Positions 30,470 to 52,020 are shown, counted from the first letter of the stretch. The stretch is 64,000 nucleotides of DNA from Rotaria socialis (GCA_905331475.1 CAJNYU010003026.1:62001-126000); one strand, 5' to 3'. The notes: generated by a model from the sequence alone, not told the origin. Made by a program: numbers and translations.

Positions 30470-32664
30470 TTATTGAAAACATTGCAGCGAACAGCGATAA
30501 TATTCCGTTGAACAAATATCATATTCATTAGAGGAAAATAATATTGTCTTATTTTCATATAAATAATTCAAAAAATGTTGAATTCGTCCTAATAATAAAC
30601 CAAATTCATCTCGATTCGTATTTGCACTCATATCACGTAGTAAATCTTTAATACGCCATAGAAATCTCAACAAATGTATTGAACCATAATAATCACATAA
30701 AGATATTTGAGAATCTTTTTCTAATAATTGTCGTAATTGCAAACGTTCAAAACGGTAAAGCAAACATTTTCCAAGTGCTATATTAAACATATCGATTAAT
30801 GCTGATATTAATGTTCGTATAGCGAGTACTTCAGCTAATGAACATTCATTAATTTGTTGTTCTAAGTAATTATTAAATATATTACGAATAATTAATGACG
30901 AATCTACCGGTGGTATTGATAGAAGATAATTTTGATTATTTATAAGATCACGATCATTTATTAAGAATTCAACAAGTTCAGATGGAAATTGTAACCATTC
31001 CATTTGATACGAGTAAAAACGACGTGTTAAATTTTGGCATGTTTCATGTTGCGCTGAGATTGTTGGGGATAAATCATTAACTATAGTCGCTATTGGTTCA
31101 GTTTCTAAATGAAATAGATTTATGGAAATTTCCATTCAGAAAATAAATATTATTTTCAATAGCTCAATGTTTTAACTAAATGAAATTTACTAACAAATTG
31201 AAAAAGGCTCGAGTTTAGCCGGTACAGAATCGTTTCAATGAGTGTCGGAGTCTTTCGATTTTGAGCATCAAATCTTTCTGTTTATATGAACGATGTATGT
31301 TTTTCGATAAACAATTCGCTTTCTTGCATTTCTAAAATTCGTTTGTGAGGTTTCGTCGGCGAAATTTACTCTTATAATATAAAATGTACTTTCTTAACTG
31401 TATAAGTAGTAGAGAGAGGAAAGAAAAAGAGTGATCGTCATCCTCTTCTCGTAAATAAGTTAGTGATGCAAAATGGTGAGAGAATAGTAAAATTTTATTT
31501 TTCATCTTGTCCTCCTATTTATTTACTAGAAAAATAAAAACAAACGGGGCAATCATTCTCACTCGTGCTTTACTTCGTCCAATACGTAAAGTTTTCTTTT
31601 AAAATGAACCTATCGATCAACAAGAAACATTAGAAAACGAATAATGTATTTCTAAATATTTTTCGAGCATTTATAACCTCATACGGTGAAATTAGTTAAA
31701 AATGATTCTCCAGAGCATTGAGAAAATCTCGTTTAGGGCACTTGTTTAAGACTAAGTGTTTTTCTCATCTTCCTCTTTACTTCACAGATGTAAATAAAAT
31801 CGATGCAGATTGCGAGGTCGACTCGACACTGTGAACGAAAGATTAATTTTGTTCAAAAATTCACTGCAGTATTGATTTTTCCATGGAAGAAATTTTTCAA
31901 TTCAGGAAAATCATCTTACTTTTTTCTTTATTTATAATTTTTCCAGTAGTATTCACACTTCGTTTAACTTTTTTTGCGTCAGGTTCAATTAAATCATTAT
32001 TTGTCATAGTTGAATCTGTATTCGATATTAATTCACTTGTTGTACTACTACTACTACTACTGCCTGTATCACTGCGTCCAGATAACGACGGTGTTTCTTC
32101 TATAGGAAAATGACTATGGCTATTGATATTATTCGTCGTCGTATTTGTGGTTGGCTCATTCGTAACTGAATCCATATTTGTACTTGTTGAATAATCGGAT
32201 ATTGATCGACTTGCTGTTCGTTTTAATGGACTTGCATTATGACTATTTTTTCGTAAATTTTTCAATCTAGCTTTACCTTTACCATGTTGAAGAAGTAATT
32301 GTGCTTGTTGTTTTATACCATGCTCATCCATTTTAACAAGACGTACTTCATCAACCCACTCGTCCCATTTCGAACTCCAACCACAATAATGTACTAAATA
32401 AGAGGGTCGGTGAAAATTTCCACTATCGTTTTCTTTCATTTTATGGTCAACACATTTAACTTCATATAAAAGTAAACCATGATAACAAAGCATAATTTCA
32501 TTTTTTTTAAAACGATATTGTGTTGATGATAATTCGTTGTCTATTTGTAAAACATCAATTATTGGTTCAATTGTTTGATGATGATGATGATGATATTCTT
32601 CTTCGTCATCGCCGTCTTCTTCTTCTTCTTCACCATCATCGATCATTTCTTCATCATCTAACAT
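30470..32664 (-). CDS. MRG-domain chromo protein (MRG15/MSL3-like), 2 exons
   Basis: Exon 1 (32664–31920) and exon 2 (31104–30470) join at AAA A|AA ACT; 459 aa. After an acidic, His-rich start (DDGEEEEEDGDDEEEYHHHH) comes a chromo-barrel domain: FKKNEIMLCYHGLLLYEVKC and YLVHYCGWSSKWDEWV, with aromatic cage-type residues. A Ser/Thr/Asn-rich linker with basic patches follows. The C-terminal MRG fold reads FPSELVEFLINDRDLIN, ALGKCLLYRFERLQLRQLL, YGSIHLLRFLWRIKDLL and HFLNYLYENK. MRG15 and MSL3 bind methylated H3K36 through the chromo domain and bring in HAT, HDAC or dosage-compensation complexes. The divergent MRG domain leaves MRG15 versus MSL3 open. An in-frame ATG 39 bp upstream (32703) is an alternative start. 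Confidence 0.9.
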
Positions 32665-33540
32665 GATGATTTCAGTGAAAGAAAACAACAGTCTACAAAA
32701 CAAAACAGATTTTTTTGTTCTTACATAAATCTTATAATTAGATGTCTATAATTTCAACGTTAAATATAAAATCTATCGATCTATAATTAGCTATTAATAG
32801 AAAAAAAGATTCATCGCTAAAGCTTTGAGTGAAACTCAAAAAAAAAAGGTTTTCTCAAAGTTTTAACAACTACTTTTTGTGCCAAACTAAACATATTAAT
32901 CAACAAGAAAGAAAAAGAAATGAGCGATCATTATTCCATAAATCATCAATCAATATAAGGCGCCACATTCGCCTATTTTTTGTTAAGCGAATCATCGTAC
33001 TCAATTTTTATTATCGAGTGTGGATTCGAATAAAATAGAAATCATGGTCACGTTTTGTTTGTTTTTGAAAAAAATAATGCTTCACTGTCAGAAACAAACT
33101 TTTTCAGGCAAAATTTTAATTAGTTGATACGAGTAAGATCGTATTGAAAACAGCTGATGAATTTTTAATACCGAAGTAGCATGTTATTGTTACCAATGAT
33201 AGAAAATAATCGTTCAAAATCGTTTTCGATTATTTTTTCATACAATTCTCTAGAAATTTATCATTGAAATGTTTTATATTGTGAAAAAAAGTCAATTTTA
33301 GCCATAGCACTTGCAATTTCTTTGAAACATATTGAATTAGAATATTAGAGCACACGAACTATTCATTACCAGTGTTTCTAATAGAAATCTGAAATAAAAT
33401 GTTTTCTTACATTTTTTTTATGCGAAAAACGTGTATCTTCACCCTTTGATTTTATAAACAAAGTGTAAATAAACGAAAAGAGTTCAGATAATCTAGAAAG
33501 ATAACAAGAAAATTTTTTTTTTTTTATCTGTTTCATAGAG
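32665..33540. other. Spacer, no supported gene
   Basis: AT-rich region upstream of the MRG gene. The short plus-strand open frame at 32829–33038 is Lys/Arg/Phe-rich with no motif and was not called. Confidence 0.45.
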
Positions 33541-33559
33541 AAAGAAAGTCACATAGATT

Positions 33560-33778
33560 ATAAACAACCAAACAAGAGCATTACTAGGCGTTGCTATTTT
33601 TTATTTAATATTATCACATTCAGTTGAATACTTTTCATTCATAGCATGCACGGTTTTTGATGAATTAATAAATACAGTTCTACGTAGAATTTCGACCTCA
33701 CAATCTGAATCTGTTGATACAGCAAGTGATGATGACGATGACAGTAATTTAATTCCGTCCAAGCAGACAAAGATTTAG
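33560..33778 (+). pseudogene. Possible orphan terminal exon: membrane helix plus acidic tail
   Basis: After an acceptor-like CACATAG (about 33559) a plus-strand frame stays open to a TAG at about 33776–33778. It encodes a hydrophobic helix (ALLGVAIFYLILSHSVEYF), then FDELINTVLRRIS and a Ser/Asp tail (VDTASDDDDDSNLIP) ending QTKI. This looks like the C-terminus of a multi-pass membrane protein, but no upstream exons were found, so it is either a fragment or chance. Confidence 0.3.
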
Positions 33779-36389
33779 CGAAATGCGTGTTCGTTATCTA
33801 AAATCAAAGTGTAAGCCTTACATTTTTGTTTTCTGAGCAACGTGTAAATCATAGTGTATTTCGGAAACAGCAGGTGTTCCGGACATTTTGCTTTTGCTGT
33901 ATATACTTACTGTTAGAAACACTGTTCCGTACAGCAGATATAATTCATTTTTTCAACTTACTACAATATCAATCACCGTTGATCATGAAAATCGATTCTT
34001 GTTTTCTATCATCGATGGTATATGTTTCAGACAATCAAAATTTATAGAAAGGTCGTATCGAATTAATACTTCTCTGAAATAATATTTTCTTCAATATTTA
34101 TCAAAAAACAGAAAATATGCGGGGATAGATAGTAGAGAATTAATTTTCAATGCAGCACCGACGATATTCAAGTAATAAGCATTTTAGCAGCTGCTGTGGC
34201 TATTGGAAAAGCAAAAACACTGTACATTAATTAAATATATACTTCATTTTATTCTGAAAACTCGTCAATGCCTTGCTTTAGGATTTCTCATTGGTTTCAA
34301 TTCTATCATTGGTATACTCGTTCCATCCCGTCTCATACAATCCTATTTAATATTAAAGTCTGAAAAATGTATTGAAATTCAAGATTTAAGTATCATTGGA
34401 TATGATGACGTATTGAGCTTTATTATTACCAGAAAATCTTTTATAGTATAAACTGACACTCTTAGGTTTCCAAGACATATCAGTAGGATACTATCCATAG
34501 TTCCGAATTTAGTAAAGATAGCTACTGTTTATCCTCAAAGTAAGCTGATGTACGCACTTTTCGTCTTTCTGTTTAATGGGACCTCCGCAGATCGCTGAGT
34601 ATGAGTGTGAGTGTGCGCGAAGAAGAGACCTACACTACACCCACCGCACTATATCACCATCTAGAATAGTTCAGATTGGAATTACTAGAAACGCCAGAGA
34701 ATTTTAAGCAACGCTGATTTTAAGTTAGATCAGTGATTAATCACGTCATATTTCAGACTCCGTTTTTTCAAAGCTGATGTTATGTTTAGTATGTCAAAAT
34801 ACTTATTTTCAACAGGAATCTGAATATATTGGGCCTATCTCAATCAACGCAAACGCTGGTCAAGATTCTCTTTCTATCACAATTCTTAGAATTAGAAGCT
34901 CTGAAAACTCTGCAATTTTTTATCAAAATGAGTACCTTGTCTTGTATGCGTCGTCCCGTTCATATGAAATTACCCTGTAGGCATCTTTTTATTTATTCAA
35001 CCTCAAGAATAAATCGACCAGAAAATATGAAAACTTAAAATATGAAATGATTATAGGTATATAGCTGCCCATTAAGTGAAAGCAACTTCTCCTGGTCCTG
35101 ATGCAACGATAGAGATTCTTCTCACCACGCACGGTTTCGATGTCGTGGCAACCAATATCAGCCGTGAGCATCCTCACTTGAATGGTCTCATACTAGTTGT
35201 AGTCGACAGATGGATACTTTGGTACGGCAATATATTTCACTTTGCGTAGTTCACTCTGATGCGTATGTCGATTGAATGCCTGATAAAACAGATATCTAAT
35301 GAAAGATCAAACTCAGAATTCAGAACATCAGTTGGTAGGTAAAAATAATTACCGATCTATTTTGTCAGTTTCCGAAGAGAGCACTTCGTTCAATAACTCA
35401 TCTTATTTCAATTCGAAATGCTCAACAAAATAGGCAACATTCGAAAATGCACGTAAACTTGCAAAAAGTGTTCATTTTGGCTCCTGACTTTTATTTCCGA
35501 TCATCAGACATCCAAAGAAAAAATCGACGGTATGCAAAGGAACATTTTATGGTGCCACTCAGAACCCCCAATATCGTCGAAAAACGCCATTTATCCATTT
35601 ATATCAATGAAGTAGTTGACGACGCATGCTTGAATCCATTGGATGAAACTTTCCATTAGGCAAACACTAATACATTCCACGTTTCTGATCTTTGAAAACC
35701 GTTGACTTTTACTGCGTCAAAGTTTCTTTTCGTATTTTCAGTTTCGAGCAGTGATGCATCGTGACTCTTTGTAATAGAAAACGTCTGAAAGTCTCACACA
35801 ATTGCCCATTTTGAAGCAGCAATCATAAAAAAATTGTTCCATTCTTATTAAAATTGGTCATACAATGCTTGAAAGTTTGAATGAAAACATTTACTTGCTT
35901 CAATATTAAGAGCTATTAATATTCGCTTCGATGAGCAGACTTGTAATACCGCTAGCTTTCTCTTCGTGATTAATTGATATACCCGTCACTTGATTGATTA
36001 CATCTCATCATTTATATTTTGTAGACTTCCATAGTTATTTGAAACCTCTATTGAGGTTTTAATTTGATTCATCTTGAAATTCGAAGAAAATATACCGTTA
36101 GCAAACATGTGTCTCGATTTCTATGATTGAAATTCTCTCCATAGAAAGATAATCGCATAGCATATGTGCGTATATAGCGCGTTTTCTGCTAGAAAGATTA
36201 TTGTCAGTAACTAACTATTTCCATTTATTCATTCTATCATTTATATTCTTCTTGTGTTTATCAGTTGTATTATTATTCATCGTTACATTTAATATTACGT
36301 ACACTTCTCAGTCGATTTATCAATTTCGAATGTATTTTACAAATTTTGTTGTATCCTCTCTTATGCTAATCATAAATTGCTTGTTGATA
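33779..36389. other. Region of scattered short open frames, no gene supported
   Basis: Several plus-strand frames of 60–85 codons occur (33826–34047, 34203–34451, 34777–34980, 35447–35659, 36201–36390). Some are flanked by plausible acceptors, but no chain with consistent phase could be built and no motif was recognised. They may be decayed gene pieces. Confidence 0.35.
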
Positions 36390-39300
36390 ATGAGTGAAGC
36401 GAAAAATAAGAATTCAACACATCTACGAAAAGCAACGAAGCACATCAAGGGTAACTGAATTGATAAACTCATATTTTTCAGCTTCGGAAAAGTAAATAAT
36501 AGAGAAAAAAAACTAAAGTACGAAAAAGTGCTAGCATCAAAATCTGATAGGCATAGGAGTCTTTTCTATTGATACGCGATATAGCGAACGAACAAAAACC
36601 TCATCTATCGTATCGAATGATAGATTCTGCAATACTACCTTCTGTCTCACTGAATAGACCCATTTCATTCAGCGGTCAAACATATATTCAACAATAAGAT
36701 TCGAAATAAAAAGACAAAACTCGTGTCCTTCTATCAATACGACTATATCAGGTAACACTAACTCAATATTATAGATCAAGCATACGTTCGCTATGCACTT
36801 TATATTGAAGAGACTAAAAATGACCTACCTAATATTCAGCTTTCAGCAACGAGCCCCAACACTGATGACATTAGTAAGCAACTGAAGCTAATATCGCAGA
36901 AATGAGAGACGGAAAAGAAAGCACATAAAATGAATCAAAAATCTATCAGCTTATGCTGTTTTCAATGACCATATTTATTGAAAGATGGCGTGTATTCTGC
37001 TATTCCATACTTATTTGGGAACAAAGTTATCAATACTCTGAAAAAGAAAGCAAAATCAAAAGGTTCACATCACGATGAAGGTAACACACAGTCACATTAA
37101 TATGTTCCAAGTTGTTTTCTCTCGGTATCTACTAGCAGACGATGTTGCTGGTTTATTGGACGAAACAGACCCTGATGGTAAAACGAATCAGGAGTCAAGT
37201 GGTGTGTTATGAAAATCTCGGTCCAACATAAATCATCGATCACGTTTCGTTTTAGACGAAATCTATTCGGGTATTCCTTATCTATTTGGAGATCGAGTTA
37301 TTGATACTATGAAAAAGAAAACAAAAAAATATGATCTACTTTACGAATCAGGTAACAAAAACTTCAAATCATGTTAATAGTTTTGAAAGTTTTCCCTTTG
37401 AATATTTACCAACAGACGACATCGATTACAATTTAGCTGATTTATTTGATGAAAAGAAGGAGGAAGATACTCCTCCGCATCATGATCCAGGTAATTTATT
37501 GTCTTTGTCTAATCTAATTACGATCGAAATCTCCGATGGTGCGAAGAAAAAAAAACATCATTTTGATAATACGATTAAGAGCACGCGTTTTAGTTTTGAA
37601 TGAATATTGTTTTTCTTTGAACGGAGAAAATGATTCTTGAGCTTGAAGCGTCATTGAAGAAAAATGATGAATCCGGTAAAACAGATCACTAAATATTGTC
37701 TACGTATTATCGAAATTTCTTTTTCTATTCAAGCTGAATTGAATATGAATGATTTGTTTTTCGCTAATGATACTATTCCATTTTCAGATGTTGCCGGACG
37801 ACTCGCATACTATCTATCGAATGATATCAAACATCTGGAAGCAGATCTAGGCCAATGGATTCCATTGAGTTTCGACGCTATCGTTGAAGAGCATCGTGTG
37901 CGTGCAGAAGTCTTTTTAACGTGTTGCTATCCCATTCGAATAATGAATGGCGATAGACTTAAAAGTTACGTCGATAGTTATGGTCTATTAGAAGAGCAAT
38001 CGAAAATAATTGCAGACTGCATAAAAACATTGTCAGGCAAAGAAGAAATTAATTGCAAGAATGGCATTCACAAGTTGAACATAACTCGTCAGAATACTAT
38101 CAAGTGAGCAAACAATTAATATTGTATTGAATTTATTTCGCGCTCTTAGCTTTACAAATAACTTTGCCGATAAATCAATTCTAACATCAATCGATAGTTC
38201 AATAAAACAACAAATTTATATAGATAATATTGTTTATAATTATCATCTAAGTACAAACGATAGATGTCCTCCGGCACTTCTTCTACTTTGGAAGCCCGAC
38301 TTGCTAATCCAATGTGAAATCTTCTATCGGACACGTTTGACTGCAAAATCAGCAAGTATTAGTGATTATGAAATTTTTAGTGATGATATAAGTAAACCAT
38401 TTCGGCAGATGGTTTCGAATATATTTGTTAATCTAAAGGTATGAAATCGTCTTTTCCCCTCTATTCTATTGGAATAAAGTCAAAACTGAATATAAACTTT
38501 CTAAGATATCTATGATGAAGATGTTTACTGCAAACATATTATATTGTAGGTTACTTCCGACAAAATAAAACATATACTTTTCCCGTTGAACAAGCCAGTG
38601 CCAAAAGACCAGATTAATCACGATGTGACGTCAATTAAAAACAAAATAGATCACTACAAAATTCTAAATGTTAATCCGATGATTGCTCATCATGAAAAAC
38701 GTGCACATGCTTATAAAATGTGTTGTGAAAAATTAGAAAACGACGATCTCATCAATCAATATTTACTGAGTTACAATAATGATTTCATCAAGATGGACAA
38801 ACTCTTACGTAGTTGGTATGTCGAATTATTAACATATGTTTAGTAAGTCATCGATATATTTTTTGTAAGTATCAACGGACAAATATTAACTGGCATAACA
38901 AATGACACTTTCTATGGTGGAGAGTGCCAAAAAGCTTATAACGATCTTACAGATGCTATGAATAAACGACAGGAGTAATAGAAGATTTTCTCTTAACATA
39001 ATCTTCTATGTTTATTCCCTATTGAAGTTATATCAAACAATACAAAGAACAAGCTAAAGATATAAAAGAAAAATATAGACAAACGACTACTTCAAAATTA
39101 AGTCAAGCATGGCTTATAAAATCAATGAATTCTTTTGTAAAAATATATTGTGAAGACCAGCATGTATTCGAATTAATGTTCAGCCCAGAAAAACTTGTTA
39201 AATGTGAAGAATTTATACGAAAATCTATTGGAGAAAATGGTTCTCAAATATATTTAGACTATGATAAATCTATTAGCGTTCCATTTCAAAACATGGTCCT

Positions 39301-39493
39301 TTCAGATTGGCAAGCTCTTGAAAAAGTTCAAGCCAGTAATCCACCGATATCTAGTGAACGACTAAGTCACACTACCGTTTATCAGACAAAAGTAAAATTT
39401 GATGAAATTTATATCTTGCAACGTATTTTGTTTTTATTGAAGAAACTAATGTTGGGCAATATAAAATCTCGTAAGAATATTTCGCACAGGTAA
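36390..39493 (+). CDS. Unrecognised 12-exon gene with duplicated symmetric exons (662 aa)
   Basis: Exons: 36390–36450, 36775–36873, 36985–37080, 37139–37177, 37256–37351, 37416–37490, 37734–38103, 38150–38438, 38550–38842, 38870–38974, 39028–39493. The coding lengths stay in frame across all ten introns and end at a TAA in CACAGGTAA. (A separate exon 37630–37675 with its own ATG could be an alternative first exon.) The internal 5' exons are all phase 1–1. Two of exactly 96 bp are paralogous: GVYSAIPYLFGNKVINTLKK and EIYSGIPYLFGDRVIDTMKK, each followed by a short acidic exon (DDVAGLLDE, DDIDYNLADLFDE). The C-terminal 500 residues look mostly helical and polar (SDVAGRLAYYLSNDIKHLEA, RAHAYKMCCEKLENDDL, YIKQYKEQAKDIKEKYRQ). 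No family was recognised and no signal peptide is present. Confidence 0.7.
36985..37490 (+). repeat. Tandem exon-pair duplication
   Basis: Unit A (36985–37177) and unit B (37256–37490) each hold a 96-bp exon, a short intron of about 60 bp and a short acidic exon. Introns, splice sites and coding sequence are related (e.g. tattccatacttatttggga against attccttatctatttggaga). Confidence 0.8.
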
Positions 39494-40802
39494 ACAAATG
39501 TTATACTCGTTCATTTAACTCAATGTAACAACTATCAAAGTTACCAAAACGAAAAGCTGTTAGCGCAATCCCTGTGGGATTAAAATGTGAAACACGATGA
39601 AACTCCTTTTCTGGAATCCGTCAATCACGGTCGGTAATGGTCTGTGGAGCTTCTCTGTGTGACGGCCTGTATGATAATGTATAGAGTCTCTAGAAACCAT
39701 CACAAACCGTTACAGAGGAAATAATTAATTAATTTCTCTGTAACGGTCTGTAGGCAGGGACGGCGCGAAAGGGGGGGGGGGCAACTTTGGAATTTTTTGT
39801 TTCAATTTNTTCAATTTTACTCCGATTTGAAGAAAATAGAAGAGATTTTTATTGATTTACTCCGATTTTTGAAAAAAAACCTCCCGTTTTCAAGTAACCC
39901 CCCTATATTTTTGTTGCTTCGCGCCGTCCCTGTCTGTGGAGGATGGGTCAAAATTTCTACTCTATATACTTCAACACTCCTTTCAGATCATGTTTCACAA
40001 AACAAAAGTTATTATACGAACATGTGCTCCACATTTTATAATGTTTCGATTGCTGAGTTTATTGATAAATATCGTATTATTCTACAAGAAATCTGACTTT
40101 TCAGAATTCATACGCCTAGAGTATTATTATTTGACGCGAAGTGTTTATCAGTATGTAACAGTGTATTGTTTTTAAATTACTGACTTTCAAAGTTTTGCAT
40201 ATTTTTTCACGAAACCTCTAGTAAAATTATAATTTTTCTGAAAGAACATGAAGACAGGAGTTTTGTTTCACAATATTTAATGTACGTAGTCTTCACGCGG
40301 AAACTAGTTGCGCTGTACTAAGAATCGTTGACAATCAATCGCTTGAGAAATAATATCCTGTTTCGAAAGACAAAACAATGAATTAATATTTATTTTATTT
40401 TATTTTATTTTAGACATCCATTACTATCTTTAAAGAGAAATACTGCATCAACAACATCAACCTATCACAATTGTATCATACTTATTGTTACTATTATTAA
40501 ACTAAGTTACTTTTAAATTCTATTTCAATTGACAAAAACCTCTTTTTTCGAATTTTACATCTCAGATATATATTTAATTTGTTTGTTTTTCTTTTTATTT
40601 GAACTTTTTAATAATCATTATAACCAGAGCGAAAAAGACAAAAAAAGAACAAAATGCTAATAAATAATAGACATATACTGTTCGAGAAAAACGAAAAAAC
40701 GATAAAGAAGAACAGGAAGGATATCTGCAAATAACAAAGCTAATTGGATTAATAACAGTGTAACTTAATAAATATATATATATATATTCTTTTTAACAAA
40801 AA
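39494..40802. other. Intergenic, repeat-rich
   Basis: Between the unknown gene and the EGF gene. It holds a palindrome at about 39706–39747 (aaccgttacagagg … ctctgtaacggt), the MITE below, an ambiguous base at 39809 and a poly-G run at about 39771–39780. A possible extra exon of the upstream gene after TTTCAG at about 39990 was considered but is not supported. Confidence 0.5.
39755..39932. mobile_element. hAT-like MITE
   Basis: 178-bp element with 15-bp perfect terminal inverted repeats, cagggacggcgcgaa at the left and its complement ttcgcgccgtccctg at the right. CAGGG(G/A)CGG ends are typical of hAT elements. The flanking 8-mers tctgtagg and tctgtgga match at 6 of 8 positions, consistent with a decayed 8-bp target-site duplication. 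It encodes no protein. Confidence 0.8.
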
Positions 40803-48480
<7,678 letters not shown>

Positions 48481-51400
48481 ATTTCAAGAATATGCAATGT
48501 CCTCAATAGCGAGGATATTTAATAAACTACTGTGTATTCTCTTTATTTTATCTCCTCAACGTACGTATATATATTTGCAAGAGATTGCTATTTACTCCTG
48601 AGTCTATCCGTATGTTGTTTGTTTCAAAGTTGAAGGTGTATTCTCTTCCTTGTTCTTATTTCGCTTTTTTTCTTCCTTCTTTACGTACACATAAACATTA
48701 AACATGAGAATAACAAAAACCTTGAACAATATGCTCTCCTTTGTCTTCCTTTTATCGTAATTTCAATTTTACAAAGGACAATTTGTGGTACACAGGATTA
48801 GATGTGTATTATCATCTCACTTCTAGTTCATGATTACAAAAAAATCAGATATCAAAACTATTTGAAAATAGATTTAAATAATTAATGGCTAAGGAAGCCA
48901 ACAATATGTTTTACATAAATGTCCTTCATCGTCGAATCTTCGGATGTCATATGTTAACCGTACATGAGGTCTATTTACTAACATTCTTCAGCAGATATGA
49001 TATACGTTTGAAAAAATTTGTTTTAAATAGAAAGGAAAAGGAAATATATCATCTTCTATAAAATTATTGGTGTGTTAAGAACAGAAACCACTTTGAAACT
49101 TTTTTGATACTACACTATTTATCTTCGAATGACGATACAACACTACTGGGCTGAAAGATAATATTTTTATCTCTATGTAGAACACTTACCATTCTTCACA
49201 ATAAAAGTAGAGCAAATACCGATGGTGGTCAGATATCTTATACTTTGAAAGTAATATGATCAATAGCATAAAATGTGGTAGAGTATTATTTAGTCTTCTT
49301 TTTCTCTTCTCCTTTTTTTGCGTCACATAAAGTCCTTTGTTGAATTGAGCATTGAACAAAGACGAATGAAAAAAAAAGGGCTACAACATGATCGTTACCA
49401 TTGTCATGTTGCCTTGTGAAAAAAAGGAATTAGTTTATGTAGGATGATACACGCATCAACACTACATACGACAGTCATGAATAAAAGTAATCAGCGATGA
49501 CTATTTTTTAGATACGTAGGGGTTTGTACAATGAGAACGAACAGATTACTCAATGCGAAGGGGGACAGACAAAGAACGATGGTAGTAATATTAGCGATGA
49601 TGAGGAAGGGATTAGAAGGTGTATAAAAAAATAGAATCATGTTCTCACGTAATTTCGTTTTTAATCATTTGCAAATGAACTCAAATTTCGATCATAGCTC
49701 TTGTACATGTTCATCGTTGAAAATTATGCAATAAGCAAAAAAGAAAAGAATACAGCAGGATATTAGATTATGTACATATGATTCCGTTGAATTTTAAAGG
49801 ACAATACATCTCCTTGTTTGATACGTCAAATGAGCTATGAAAAGCAAGGTCGTTTTTTCAAAAAATAATCAAAATTTGACCTGAACTTTGACGAATCGAT
49901 GTAAGAATTTAGTTATCATGAGATACAATAAGCATTTAAATAGATATATATTTTTTGTTGCACTTGCATACTATAGAGATATCGTTTTTTTCTGCTTTAT
50001 ACTTCGATGTAATCAACGTCACATGCATAATGATTGACATACAAGAGGACGAACGGGTAAAGAGAACAAGAATTTTCACCTATTTGTTGACATAACGGTG
50101 ATAAGTCCGAGTGTCATTTTAATACATTAATTCTATTTTCAATAGTTCGTTTTTCGCTTTAATTAAAAACAAATGATTGCAGTGCTGCAATATTTGATTA
50201 TGCAATTTATATCTATACATAAGCAACTATTTGTTTAGACAAGAATAATCGTAATCAGAAAAAAATACGAAAGTATTAGTATCATTACTAAAACAAGATT
50301 TAAGAAATTTGTCAAGGCTTTTCATTAATACGTAGAGAATTTTTCTTTAAAGAAAAACTTGATCGAAAGTTCTGAAAACGTTCAAAATAGACAAATCGAG
50401 GGTAGTAAAATAAAAGCTTTTATACACATAGATTTTCCGGATGTGTTTCTTCCGTTGAGACATGGATGACACAAGAGTTCGAAAATGTTTTCAAGTTTCT
50501 GTCAACAGTCGAATTCTCTTTCTTGTCTCTTTTTGTTTTCCTATGAAAAATATTGTTTCCATTGCTTAAGAATATCAAAGCACTGGCAACCTTCTAACAA
50601 AAACAAACAAGTTGTTTTTTCTTATGAACAGCGACATTTTTTATACGATCTGAAAATGTCACCAGGAGATTATTTTAATAAAACGATAGAATTTAAATAA
50701 CTTTATTCAAAGACTAAAATAGAAAAAAAAGCAAACATTCAGTTTACTTGTTAAAAAATTAATCTCGAATCAGGCACGCATTACAGTTGATTATCACTTG
50801 TTCGATAAATAAGGCCTTTACTTTTTTCAAGGTCGAGACGTCCTTTAGAAGACGTTGTTAATGCTTTTCGATTCAGTGGACTTTACTGTGTGCTTAACAC
50901 TAAGTAGAACAAGGTTCACCTTAAGTCTTTTTCTTTCGTCTCAATACATATATAATGGAGAATAGACTAAGACTGTAGTAGAGAAACAATATGATCATAA
51001 CTTTATTTTTATTTGATAATATTTTCGAAACAGATAGTTCATATACCACCAACAGGAAACTCTTGCACTCTGGTCCGTCATTTTATAATTTTATTTTAAA
51101 TTACATGCCGATTTTGGGAGTGTATCATGGAGTCCTTTAATTTTTTTTTGCGGGAGAACAAATATGATAAATTTGATACCTCGAAAAATAATTATCTATT
51201 ATTAGGAGAAGTCTCGTGTACGATCATTAAAAACGTTTAAGTACAAATGAAAAAAACGAACACTACAGCGCTTCATAGACTCATGTGTACAGTTAGAAAA
51301 AAAAATCTTTGGCTATCGTGTGAAGCTAATTGGAGAATGTCAGGATGTGCGATAAGACAAGCATACAGAGAAAGACTGTGACTTTACAGCGTTTCTGTTA

Positions 51401-52020
51401 GAAGGCATACTGTAAAAACTAGACTTCCAGTGATATTTATCAGTTTTGATTTTTCTGGTGAAAATTGATTTCTCATAACATAGAGTTTCTCTGTTTGAAC
51501 ATACTTACGCTATGGGATGCAACACTGCTCCGAATGGATCTGTAGTCAAATCGGTATAGAACCAGTTTTTTCTTTCTTTCAACGCGTCAATATTATTTAA
51601 TGGTATCTCATCGGTTGGTAGCGAATAAGCATATTGACTTATGATATTTGTAAGTTTTTATTTTTAAATACAATTAAATCTAGTTTATTCATTAATTCAA
51701 CATGTTTAAAAAAAAACAGGAAAAAAAGTTTTTTTACTATGAAATATGAAAACATATCGGGTACACGATGTTCATTTCGTCAATAACACATATATAATAT
51801 TTGCTTAGTTCTAAGGAAATATAGAAAATGATTAAGAAAAACAAAATAATTATATATATATACATTGTTGTTGTTCAGCCTACATTCGCCTCTTTGTCAT
51901 TCGTGTTAGCTATACTTTTGTCGCATAAGAAAAAAAAAGAACAAGAACAAGACAAGGATTATTATTATTTTATGCATATGAAAACATAAGTAAAACAGAT
52001 GTTTTATCGCAAAGGAAGAC
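48481..52020. other. Long intergenic region, no gene supported
   Basis: 3.5 kb upstream of the EGF gene and downstream of the ParA-like gene. AT-rich with short open frames (e.g. 50485–50700, cysteine/phenylalanine-rich) that have no recognisable motif or splice context. Confidence 0.5.

Noticed and set aside
34203..34451. Hydrophobic 82-codon frame that might be a membrane protein
   Set aside because: No in-phase neighbours or recognised family.
37331..37603. 90-codon frame reading through a splice donor and acceptor
   Set aside because: Real exons 37256–37351 and 37416–37490 explain it better; the phase-1 chain is consistent.
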